DNA of 41,497 nucleotides from Bdellovibrionales bacterium (GTDB taxonomy: Bacteria > Bdellovibrionota_C > UBA2361 > SZUA-149 > JAGRAN01): positions 1-41,497 of the forward strand of contig JAGRAN010000070.1 of NCBI GenBank assembly GCA_020434585.1. Direction: 5' to 3'. Each line of letters begins with the position of its first letter. Within the stretch, counting starts at the first letter, position 1. Shown in pieces: positions 35,951-41,497 of the stretch. The notes under the pieces are model-generated. The model saw only the letters and a list, made by a program, of their open reading frames with translations. It ran no database searches and was not told where the DNA came from. Both the position numbers and the translations under genes were made by a program.

Positions 35951-36442
35951 ATGTTTAGTCCGGAAATCGAAGAAGTAGTTAAGCATCGCAGTCGGGCACT
36001 GAATATTGTCTGGCTGGCGCTTACGTTTTCTGTGCCAATCTACGCTGTCGTTGCATACGTCGTAGTTTCTGGACAAGCTGCTCCTGTCCAATCAACAGAC
36101 GACATCCTGCGGATTGTCTTCGCTGCATTGGCCGTCATCCACGCGTTGATGGCTCAGGGCTTGTGGTTCTTTCTAATGAATAATGCATCAAGTCAGGCTG
36201 CGAACGTTGGCAGTCAGCCGGCGAAGACGGAGGTGGAGAAAGTCCTCGGCAAGTATTTTGTCGCCGTTCTAGTAGTGCTGGCGATCAACGAATCGATCGC
36301 AATTTTTGGAATGATTGACGCAATTCTTTCGGGACTTCTCGATAGGATTTTAATTTTTGTGGGAGCAGCACTAGTGCTGAATTTTTTGCGTAAACCTGAT
36401 GCTGCTCGCTTTTTGAATAAAGTAACCTCGCGCACAATGTAG
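35951..36442 (+). CDS. Four-span membrane protein, 163 aa
   Basis: I start at the ATG at 35951, which has a strong AAAGGAG site 7 bases upstream; the frame continues upstream to 35900 without support. Four hydrophobic segments are visible (IVWLALTFSVPIYAVVAYVV, IVFAALAVIHALMAQGLWFF, YFVAVLVVLAINESIAIFGM and RILIFVGAALVLNFL). No known motif is apparent. A 14-base gap separates it from the next gene, so they are likely one transcript. Confidence 0.72.
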   Translation: MFSPEIEEVVKHRSRALNIVWLALTFSVPIYAVVAYVVVSGQAAPVQSTDDILRIVFAALAVIHALMAQGLWFFLMNNASSQAANVGSQPAKTEVEKVLGKYFVAVLVVLAINESIAIFGMIDAILSGLLDRILIFVGAALVLNFLRKPDAARFLNKVTSRTM

Positions 36443-36456
36443 GTTAAAAGTTTCAG

Positions 36457-36960
36457 ATGGAAGCTAAATTCACGCTCGACGAATCAACTTATTTGAAGCA
36501 TGCAGCTGCGCTTCGCCGCCACGATCGGGGTCGAGCCCTTGATTACTTCACGGGAACAGTTTTTTCGGTAGGTCTGCTGGTAGCATTCGCTGCTTATTAC
36601 GTATTCGGACCGAACCTGATCAGCCACGGAGCTGTCGCCTGTTTTATTTACTGGTTTTTCTTAAGAAGCTTTTTGCTTAACGCACTTCGCCGACGAACTT
36701 TTAAATCGCTGCCAACCGCCGGGGAAGTGCAAAAGTTCGGTTTTTCTCAGCAGGGCTTTTCCAGAACTATCGGTTCATCTGCGGCAGAGACCTTTAAGTG
36801 GGATCAGCTCTCCCGAGCAATTTTAGATGAAGACGGGATGTTGATGGAATTCGCCGGTCACTGCGTATGGCTGGCACCGGATTCATTTGAGTCCAAAGAG
36901 GACTTCAGCAAAACCCAGGACCTAATTCAAGATAAAGTACCAAAGGCTAAACGCCGCTGA
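36457..36960 (+). CDS. YcxB-like membrane protein
   Basis: The 167-aa protein has two hydrophobic segments near residues 32-70. They are followed by a soluble beta-rich domain (SLPTAGEVQKFGFSQQGFSR, then SSAAETFKWDQLSRAILDED) typical of the YcxB-like family, a PH-like fold at the inner face of the membrane. Function of that family is unknown. It follows the four-span protein closely. The convergent gene ends 6 bases after it. Confidence 0.7.
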   Translation: MEAKFTLDESTYLKHAAALRRHDRGRALDYFTGTVFSVGLLVAFAAYYVFGPNLISHGAVACFIYWFFLRSFLLNALRRRTFKSLPTAGEVQKFGFSQQGFSRTIGSSAAETFKWDQLSRAILDEDGMLMEFAGHCVWLAPDSFESKEDFSKTQDLIQDKVPKAKRR

Positions 36961-36966
36961 GCACAA

Positions 36967-37767
36967 TCAATTTGAAGTGCTGAGCCACTTGTCACGAAGC
37001 TCGTGAAGCGTTCCATCCTTATACATTGCAACCAGCGCACTGTTTAGCCGGTCCAACAGTTTGCCATTACCTTTCTTCACAGCGATAGCAAACTCTTCCT
37101 GGCTTCTTTGCTCGGGGAGGACTCGTACTTCTTCACTCTGAGAGGCAATCCAAACCAAATGTGAACGATCGATTAAGAAAGCATCAATATAGCCGTTTAC
37201 AATAAGGTCAATAACGTTGCCTCGTGCTCCGGGAGGATATCTGGTGAGAATTTGGGCTGTGGGGAAACGAGTCTTGGCCCACGCATAGGCAGTAGTTCCC
37301 TTGAAAGCAAGTAGACGCTTGCTGGCGAGATCTCCTGCAGACATTATGTTCGAGCCTCGGTGGACCAAAATTCCAACTCCCTCCACATGGTAGGGGATGG
37401 TGAAATCTACTGCGTCTCGATAGGTTCCGTTGCGCGGCATTGTGTAAATTACGGCATCGGCTTGATCTGTTCGCAGCGCCTGGACGCGCGGATCGATTCC
37501 CTCAGACCGATCGAGGTCTGGTGTGACGAAGGAGACTCGCAAACCGAGGTGTTCGGCAACGGCATTCATAACTTCGGGCTCAAAACCGCTAAGCTCGCCT
37601 TCGCCGGACCATGCGAAGTAGGGCATATATTGGCTCCCGGGATAGCTACAGAATACTCGAAGCGGCGGCGCGTTCGGATCGATAGCCGGCGTTTTCGAAG
37701 TCGAACACCCTGCAAGAATTACGAGACCGACAGTTAGGCATCGAATAAGAAGTACTCGCAGTGTCAT
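36967..37767 (-). CDS. Solute-binding lipoprotein, SBP_bac_3 type
   Basis: The 266-aa protein has a lipobox LAGC (about residues 18-21) and the type 3 periplasmic-binding fold: LRVFCSYPGSQYMPYFAWSG, GFEPEVMNAVAEHLGLRVSF near 59-78, and LRDKWLSTS at the end. Members bind amino acids or small organic solutes. No ABC permease or ATPase is adjacent, so it may be a sensor or work with a distant transporter. It is translationally coupled (ATGA) to the CBS-pair gene upstream, which is unusual. Confidence 0.88.
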   Translation of the reverse strand: MTLRVLLIRCLTVGLVILAGCSTSKTPAIDPNAPPLRVFCSYPGSQYMPYFAWSGEGELSGFEPEVMNAVAEHLGLRVSFVTPDLDRSEGIDPRVQALRTDQADAVIYTMPRNGTYRDAVDFTIPYHVEGVGILVHRGSNIMSAGDLASKRLLAFKGTTAYAWAKTRFPTAQILTRYPPGARGNVIDLIVNGYIDAFLIDRSHLVWIASQSEEVRVLPEQRSQEEFAIAVKKGNGKLLDRLNSALVAMYKDGTLHELRDKWLSTSN

Positions 37768-38219
37768 AGTGACTCCGACTTAGCCAAGGCTCGAAGAATA
37801 TCTCCGCGGCTGACGATGCCAACAAGCTCGCCATTATGAACTACTGGCAGACGTCTGATGCCGCGTTCACCTAATATTAAAGCGGCTGACAACACACTGT
37901 CCTCGGGCCTGACCGTTACAACCTTAGTGCTCATTATTTCCTTGGCTTGCTTTTCACGCGCCATCTTAAACAGGGGCTCTATGCCTGGGTCGTCAACCCA
38001 CTCGTGAAACAAGGCAGGCAGCTTAATATTTGAAAAAGGAACTTTCTTAAGACGTGGAAGCAAATCGCTTTCAGTTACAATTCCGACTACCGCGTTGTTC
38101 TCATCAACGATCGGCAAGCCGCCAAGATTCTTTTCTGAAATTAATATCGCCAGCTCCGCGACGGATGTGTCGGGACTCGCGGTAATGACATCCGTCGTCA
38201 TTATGTCGGATACGATCAT
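37764..38219 (-). CDS. CBS-domain pair protein
   Basis: The 151-aa protein consists of two CBS domains. The first is near residues 1-58 (ITASPDTSVAELAILISEKN, GGLPIVDENNAVVGIVTESD) and the second near 92-148 (VVTVRPEDSVLSAALILGER, RLPVVHNGELVGIVSRGDIL). The pair should bind AMP, ATP or SAM-like ligands and act as an energy or metabolite sensor. It overlaps the solute-binding lipoprotein gene by 4 bases. Confidence 0.93.
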   Translation of the reverse strand: MIVSDIMTTDVITASPDTSVAELAILISEKNLGGLPIVDENNAVVGIVTESDLLPRLKKVPFSNIKLPALFHEWVDDPGIEPLFKMAREKQAKEIMSTKVVTVRPEDSVLSAALILGERGIRRLPVVHNGELVGIVSRGDILRALAKSESL

Positions 38220-38374
38220 TCAGCCTCCACAGCATTTTCTTGTATTCGGAGGAGCATAGAATCGTGAATTGGATCAGGCAAGCGGGGCTGCGCAATCCGT
38301 AAAAAACTTGATATTTCAATAAGTTGCCCTTCTGGTAAACCGAAAACACCTTCGTGGTCACATATTGTCTACTT

Positions 38375-38407
38375 TGTGCGAAAAAGCACGGTTGAGCCGT
38401 GCGCACA
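38375..38407. other. Compound hairpin between divergent genes
   Basis: GCACGG/CCGTGC (38386-38391 with 38397-38402, TTGAG loop) lies within TGTGC/GCACA (38375-38379 with 38403-38407). There is no T-tract on either side. It sits between the minus-strand CBS gene and the plus-strand small secreted gene and may be a regulatory site or RNA structure. Confidence 0.4.
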
Positions 38408-38500
38408 TGTACGGCGGCTCAGTGGCGCAAGTTGTAAGCTGGCATTATCAGGCGGGCAGTTACATTACCGCCGGTTGCGAAGAATGTTTTTGGAGGCAAT

Positions 38501-38764
38501 ATGCAGAATAAGATTTACTCAACAGCTCGAATCACAGCAATGCTCGTTATTGCATTGGCGCTTGTAGCGCTCTCCGTTACTGCAGCAGCGCAGGCAGATA
38601 GTATAATTAGACCGGTCAATCAAACCGCAAAGGTGTGCAGCGCCCTAGCCAATCAGGCTGAATTGCTCGCTGCGAAAAAAAGAATTCAAAATCAATATAC
38701 GTGGATAACAGCTTTTGGCAGCTGCGCCGAGCAGCAAACGGCAGCGCAAGGGGTTCGGAGATAG
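38501..38764 (+). CDS. Small secreted protein, 87 aa
   Basis: A strong GGAGG site lies before the ATG. The N-terminus is a signal peptide (ITAMLVIALALVALSVTAAA, then QAD), leaving a mature peptide of about 54 residues with two Cys (VCSAL and GSCAE) that could form one disulfide. The mature part is polar and mostly helical. I recognise no family. A clean intrinsic terminator follows 36 bases after the stop, so this is a monocistronic gene. Confidence 0.75.
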   Translation: MQNKIYSTARITAMLVIALALVALSVTAAAQADSIIRPVNQTAKVCSALANQAELLAAKKRIQNQYTWITAFGSCAEQQTAAQGVRR

Positions 38765-38800
38765 GAGATTCACAACCTCCAAATTTCATTCGTCGTACAC

Positions 38801-38824
38801 GCCGGGCGCAATGCCCGGCTTTTT
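38801..38824 (+). terminator. Intrinsic terminator
   Basis: GCCGGGC/GCCCGGC, a 7-bp perfect stem with GCAAT loop, is followed directly by five T residues. It terminates the 87-aa secreted protein gene. Confidence 0.9.
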
Positions 38825-38853
38825 CAATTTATTGAACTAGGCGCCGCTCTTAT

Positions 38854-38900
38854 AAAAAAGTAGGACCGGGACGTCTCACGAAGACGTCTAACGACTGGTC
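38854..38900 (-). terminator. Intrinsic terminator of the GC-rich two-gene unit
   Basis: Read on the minus strand, AGACGTC/GACGTCT-type inner stem (38870-38876 with 38882-38888) and outer GACC/GGTC pair are followed by CTAC and six T residues. It lies about 27 bases after the 95-aa gene stop. The CTAC-TTTTTT tail matches the terminator at 6761-6802. Confidence 0.75.
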
Positions 38901-38927
38901 AGGCCGGCTGCTGGGCAGCGAGAACCT

Positions 38928-39215
38928 TCAGCGCTTGAGCTCGACGAAGCATCGCATGCCGCCGCTGTGCCTGCCTCTGATTTTCACAAAGCCAGGTGAG
39001 TTGTGAATGACTTCGCACTCCTCGAGCCTTTCAGTCCAACTACCACTAGACTCTTCGGAAAACGGCCCGACAGGGAGCAGAATATACTCCTCCATTCTGA
39101 GCTCCAGGGTTCCTTCCGAAAATGTGATGGATTGGAGCCATCCTCGGACCCCGCCGTCTTCCCAGAGCACCTGCACTCGCTCGCTGATGAAGTGTCTCAG
39201 GTCGATGTCTGTCAT
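38928..39215 (-). CDS. Hypothetical protein, 95 aa, GC-rich unit
   Basis: I start at the ATG at 39215 (GGGGAGG site 8 bases upstream); the frame is open to 39371, but the upstream part is Arg-rich and overlaps the 38-aa gene. The protein begins MTDIDLRHFISERVQVLWED and is beta-strand rich with acidic patches and two Cys (EECEV, MRCFVELKR). I recognise no family. It is the second gene of a two-gene minus-strand unit, with an ATGA overlap to the first gene. Confidence 0.65.
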   Translation of the reverse strand: MTDIDLRHFISERVQVLWEDGGVRGWLQSITFSEGTLELRMEEYILLPVGPFSEESSGSWTERLEECEVIHNSPGFVKIRGRHSGGMRCFVELKR

Positions 39216-39328
39216 CGCCTGGCCTCCCCATCGCAGAACGGGATCTGGTGCTGTGAGCAGAAAAAGTAGAGCCGACCTTCGCGTGCGACGCGCTCTACGT
39301 CGTTGCGGTCGGTGACGAACGTTTCCAT
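39212..39328 (-). CDS. Very short ORF, 38 aa, coupled to the 95-aa gene
   Basis: The frame starts at the ATG at 39328 and ends in TGA overlapping the ATG of the following gene. The product begins METFVTDRNDVERVAREGR and ends in LYFFCSQHQIPFCDGEARR, with two Cys separated by seven residues near the C-terminus. A GGAGG sequence lies 16 bases before the start, farther than usual, and can pair with an upstream GTTCCTCC. Support comes from the coupling overlap and codon use. It could be a leader peptide or a small zinc-binding protein. Confidence 0.45.
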   Translation of the reverse strand: METFVTDRNDVERVAREGRLYFFCSQHQIPFCDGEARR

Positions 39329-39341
39329 TGCGAGACAGCGT

Positions 39342-39461
39342 GTTCCTCCCGGTGGCTGCACATGCGGCCAAGTAACGAGAGTGCTTGGAGGAACAGCGCT
39401 TTAAAAACCTCAGATGTACGGCACTCTCGAATAGGCTCAGGTGCCTGACCCAATTCGAGAG
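39342..39461 (-). promoter_or_regulatory. Structured leader with competing inverted repeats
   Basis: On the minus strand, segment A' (39421-39432) can pair either with A (39453-39461, CTCTCGAAT in RNA order) or with B (39376-39384, GCACTCTCG). Separately GTTCCTCC (39387-39394) can pair with GGAGGAAC (39342-39349), hiding a Shine-Dalgarno-like GGAGG. The A'-B pair would enclose the GTTCCTCC element. The arrangement resembles an RNA switch but matches no class I recognise. Confidence 0.4.
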
Positions 39462-39981
39462 GGTGGTTCTACCGTTTACTTATTTCGAATTTGAATTGGG
39501 CCCGGGCTATCTTCTCGCCCTAAACCCCTTGAACAAATTTTATCGACGGCAGAATGCACTTACTTGCAACTCTCCAGGAAACGCAGCCCATTTTGCTTTT
39601 TTCAAAAAACTACTTTCGCTTTCTCCTGTCTTTTCTAGAACTTAGGCTCAAGAAAAGACGGGCAATAGGTCTCTCAGATAGGTCCTTAGAAAGAGCAACC
39701 TAGGCGGTTTATCGCAATTATGCTTTTAAAAAGCAAGCAAGTTGCGTAAAAAGTCGTCAGCCATTTAACTTAAAATACCAATCGAGCCCTTTCTCACGAG
39801 GAGATGATATTGCCGCGGTGTTATCTCTATTTGCTACCGGCCAAGTGCTCGGGTCCCGGAAGCCTTCCTCTCCATCATCCGCGTGATTGTCTGGATAGCT
39901 AGGCTTTCGACAATCCGGCGTACAAACTACCTCGTCGTGCGCCGCTCCAATTTGCTGAATCGATTTTACTTATCTCGAAAG
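39462..39981. other. Intergenic region before dihydroorotase, no gene supported
   Basis: A plus-strand 86-aa frame covering 39385-39645 has odd composition and starts at a TTG, and I do not accept it. On the minus strand a 71-codon frame is open at 39757-39969 without an ATG, GTG or TTG start. No RNA gene or clear terminator is visible here. Confidence 0.4.
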
Positions 39982-40977
39982 CTAACTGACCAGGCGCCAG
40001 GAAATTTCTTGCCCGGCCCACATCGGGACGACGTCACCGTATTTTTCAGGAATGAGTGAAGGTTCTTTGACTAGAGCAACTTCCTTTTCAGGCGGGTTGA
40101 TGCGGTAGTTTCTGACTGCGTTGCCGCTGACAAAGCTTTGAAGATTGTCGAGTTTGCCGTGTCGATCAAATAAAGCCGCAAGAATCGGCAAGGCGATCGG
40201 AGCGGTAAATACTCCGGCGGCACAGCCGCAGCATTCTTTCTTGCTCTGCGGGTGGGGTGCTGAGTCGCTGCCGAACGAAAGTTTTGGATGAGCAGACAAA
40301 GCAGCCTCAAGCAGTGCATCGCGATCTTCGGGTCGCTTTGCAATCGGCTTGCAAAATAAATGCGGATTGAGCATGCCCCCGGCAACATCGTCCAGCGTAA
40401 TCAAGAGATGGTGCAGGGTGACAGTGGCAAATAGATTTTCGAAGCGATCGAGCAGCGCCACCGCGTGTCTGGTCGTGATGTGTTCCATCACGATATGAAG
40501 ACGCGGGAACTTCTTGGCGATTTGCTGATAAACACTAAGAAACTTTTCTTCCCGATCCATTACAAAATCCGCGGTCTCGCCGTGAACCAGCAAAGGGATG
40601 CCTAGCTCCTGCATTAACTCGATTGTAGGCTCTGCATCTTCGATCGCTTTAACGCCGCCTTGACTATTGGTGGTGATACCGTCGGGATAGAGCTTTATTC
40701 CAATAATATGCGGCTTGGCCGCAGCAAGCTCCTTTTCGGCGTAGTTTTTGAAAAAAAGCGTCATGTATGGCTCGAAGTTGTTTGCTGCGCAGGCGGAAAT
40801 AATACGCTCGCGATAACTCAAGCATTTTTCCAAGCTGTCGACCGGCGGCACCAGATTCGGCATGATTACGGCTCCGGCGAAAGAATTCGCGCTCAGCGGT
40901 GCGACGGTTTCCAGCATCTGACCATCTCTCAGATGGAGATGCATATCGAGCGGTTTGCTAAGTGTTATCTGATTCAT
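39982..40977 (-). CDS. pyrC: Dihydroorotase, type II
   Basis: The 331-aa enzyme has the metal ligands of class II DHOase: DMHLHLRDG with His13/His15, the lysine that is carboxylated in GIKLYPDG (Lys95), His132 in VHGETAD, His166 in MEHITT, and Asp238 in GSDSAPH. It closes carbamoyl-aspartate to dihydroorotate in pyrimidine synthesis. Length matches the E. coli type. It starts 8 bases after an SDR gene on the same strand, so both are probably co-transcribed. The C-terminal region ([20 protein letters not shown]) is typical. Confidence 0.96.
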   Translation of the reverse strand: MNQITLSKPLDMHLHLRDGQMLETVAPLSANSFAGAVIMPNLVPPVDSLEKCLSYRERIISACAANNFEPYMTLFFKNYAEKELAAAKPHIIGIKLYPDGITTNSQGGVKAIEDAEPTIELMQELGIPLLVHGETADFVMDREEKFLSVYQQIAKKFPRLHIVMEHITTRHAVALLDRFENLFATVTLHHLLITLDDVAGGMLNPHLFCKPIAKRPEDRDALLEAALSAHPKLSFGSDSAPHPQSKKECCGCAAGVFTAPIALPILAALFDRHGKLDNLQSFVSGNAVRNYRINPPEKEVALVKEPSLIPEKYGDVVPMWAGQEISWRLVS

Positions 40978-40985
40978 GTTGTCTA

Positions 40986-41497
40986 CTATCTTAAGTAAGA
41001 AGCTCCATTCGCATCGACTATCGTTCCCGTCATAAATGAGGATTCTCTAGAAGCCAAAAACAGGGCGATTCGAGCAATTTCTTCAGGCTGAGCTGCTCGT
41101 CCAAGTGGGCTTTGCTTTCTGATGTCTTCTCCTCGGGCCCCGTCCAAATAAGGCTGTGCCATATCCGTCTCGATCCACCCCGGTGCAATTCCGTAAACAA
41201 AGATGTTGTCCTTTGCGCAGGCGAGTGCGAGCGACTGACTAAGCGAATTTAGGCCAGCTTTTGAGGCTCCATAGGCTGGGGCGTCCGGTTCTCCTCGGTA
41301 TGCGCCGCGCGACGAGATATTAATTATCGAGCCACCGCCGATTTGTTTCATGTGATTAACCGCGGCGTGGCAGAGGTACGCCGGCCCCATCAAGTTTACG
41401 CCGATTGTTTTGCTCCAGGCATCGCTCCACTGTTCGATTGTGCAATTTAGCGGAGGATGGTCGAAGTATACGCCGGCGTTGTTGACCAAGACATCGA
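40986..41497 (-). CDS. SDR-family oxidoreductase (N-terminus outside window)
   Basis: The frame is open to the window end, so the N-terminal Rossmann part is missing. The visible 170 residues show the NNAG motif at the start, [12 protein letters not shown] with the catalytic Ser, [12 protein letters not shown] with the YxxxK pair, APGWIETDM, and the FabG-like end [20 protein letters not shown]. This is a classical SDR, similar to 3-oxoacyl-ACP reductases and glucose/sorbitol dehydrogenases. Substrate is unknown. It lies directly upstream of pyrC in the same direction. Confidence 0.92.
   Translation of the reverse strand, partial: DVLVNNAGVYFDHPPLNCTIEQWSDAWSKTIGVNLMGPAYLCHAAVNHMKQIGGGSIINISSRGAYRGEPDAPAYGASKAGLNSLSQSLALACAKDNIFVYGIAPGWIETDMAQPYLDGARGEDIRKQSPLGRAAQPEEIARIALFLASRESSFMTGTIVDANGASYLR

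Noticed and set aside
38104..38406. Minus-strand 100-codon frame
   Set aside because: It overlaps the start of the CBS-pair gene in another frame and the hairpin upstream; it looks like a chance frame.
39254..39262. Third copy of the CTACTTTTT terminator-like tail
   Set aside because: On the minus strand it lies inside the coding frame of the 38-aa ORF and no suitable hairpin precedes it.
39385..39645. Plus-strand 86-codon frame
   Set aside because: It starts at a TTG without a ribosome site, has unusual composition, and overlaps the structured minus-strand leader.
1..41497. CRISPR array, tRNA, rRNA or transposase
   Set aside because: No regularly spaced repeats, cloverleaf structures, ribosomal RNA stretches or transposase-like frames were seen.

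Overview
The window looks like chromosomal DNA of a Gram-negative (two-membrane) bacterium that I cannot place to a named genus. The evidence for two membranes is a tripartite RND efflux operon with an outer-membrane lipoprotein channel, several signal-peptide proteins and a lipoprotein. The combination of an OpcA-type protein beside zwf, a YerC/TrpR-like regulator, SBBP-repeat giant proteins and eukaryote-like HDAC and SET enzymes resembles poorly sampled lineages around the former Deltaproteobacteria (Myxococcota/Bdellovibrionota-like). That placement is inference. Most genes have moderate GC. Three minus-strand units (about 6.76-7.9 kb, 11.29-12.0 kb and 38.85-39.46 kb) are visibly richer in GC and in Arg/Asp codons and look acquired.

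Layout. 1-2.75 kb: 3' end of polA, then an ECF sigma factor, a membrane anti-sigma-like protein and a small secreted protein, tightly packed. 2.8-4.35 kb: an unknown protein, then rplM-rpsI. 4.4-6.76 kb: a GNAT-histone-deacetylase fusion, divergent from a small SET-domain methyltransferase. 6.76-7.85 kb: acquired-looking CBS-type gene with its own terminator. 8.1-11.24 kb: a small membrane protein, a zinc-ribbon/TPR protein, a His-rich polytopic membrane protein and a secreted protein. 11.29-12.0 kb: acquired-looking GNAT gene. 12.16-14.4 kb: YerC-like repressor behind a 38-bp perfect palindrome, and oligoendopeptidase F. 14.7-21.9 kb: a 56-aa Arg-rich ORF, then tal-gnd-zwf-opcA (pentose phosphate pathway) running directly into an acyl-CoA dehydrogenase and a VanX/DdpX-type dipeptidase. 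21.9-29.6 kb: membrane-anchored LuxR-type regulator, then TetR-OMF-MFP-RND and a Cys-rich secreted protein joined by stop/start overlaps. 29.7-37 kb: a SAM methyltransferase, a 1692-aa secreted SBBP/Ig-like/TSP3 protein and two small membrane proteins. 37-38.8 kb: CBS-pair protein coupled to a solute-binding lipoprotein, and a small secreted protein with a clear terminator. 38.85-39.46 kb: acquired-looking two-gene unit (38 aa + 95 aa) with a leader that can form competing hairpins. 40-41.5 kb: an SDR oxidoreductase (cut by the window end) and type II dihydroorotase.

How genes work together. tal, gnd, zwf and opcA should supply NADPH and pentoses as one transcript. TetR probably represses its own efflux operon. 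The ECF sigma factor, membrane anti-sigma protein and exported protein form a plausible envelope-stress unit. The HDAC-GNAT/SET divergent pair combines lysine acetylation, deacetylation and methylation activities. I saw no tRNA, rRNA, CRISPR array, transposase or integrase.
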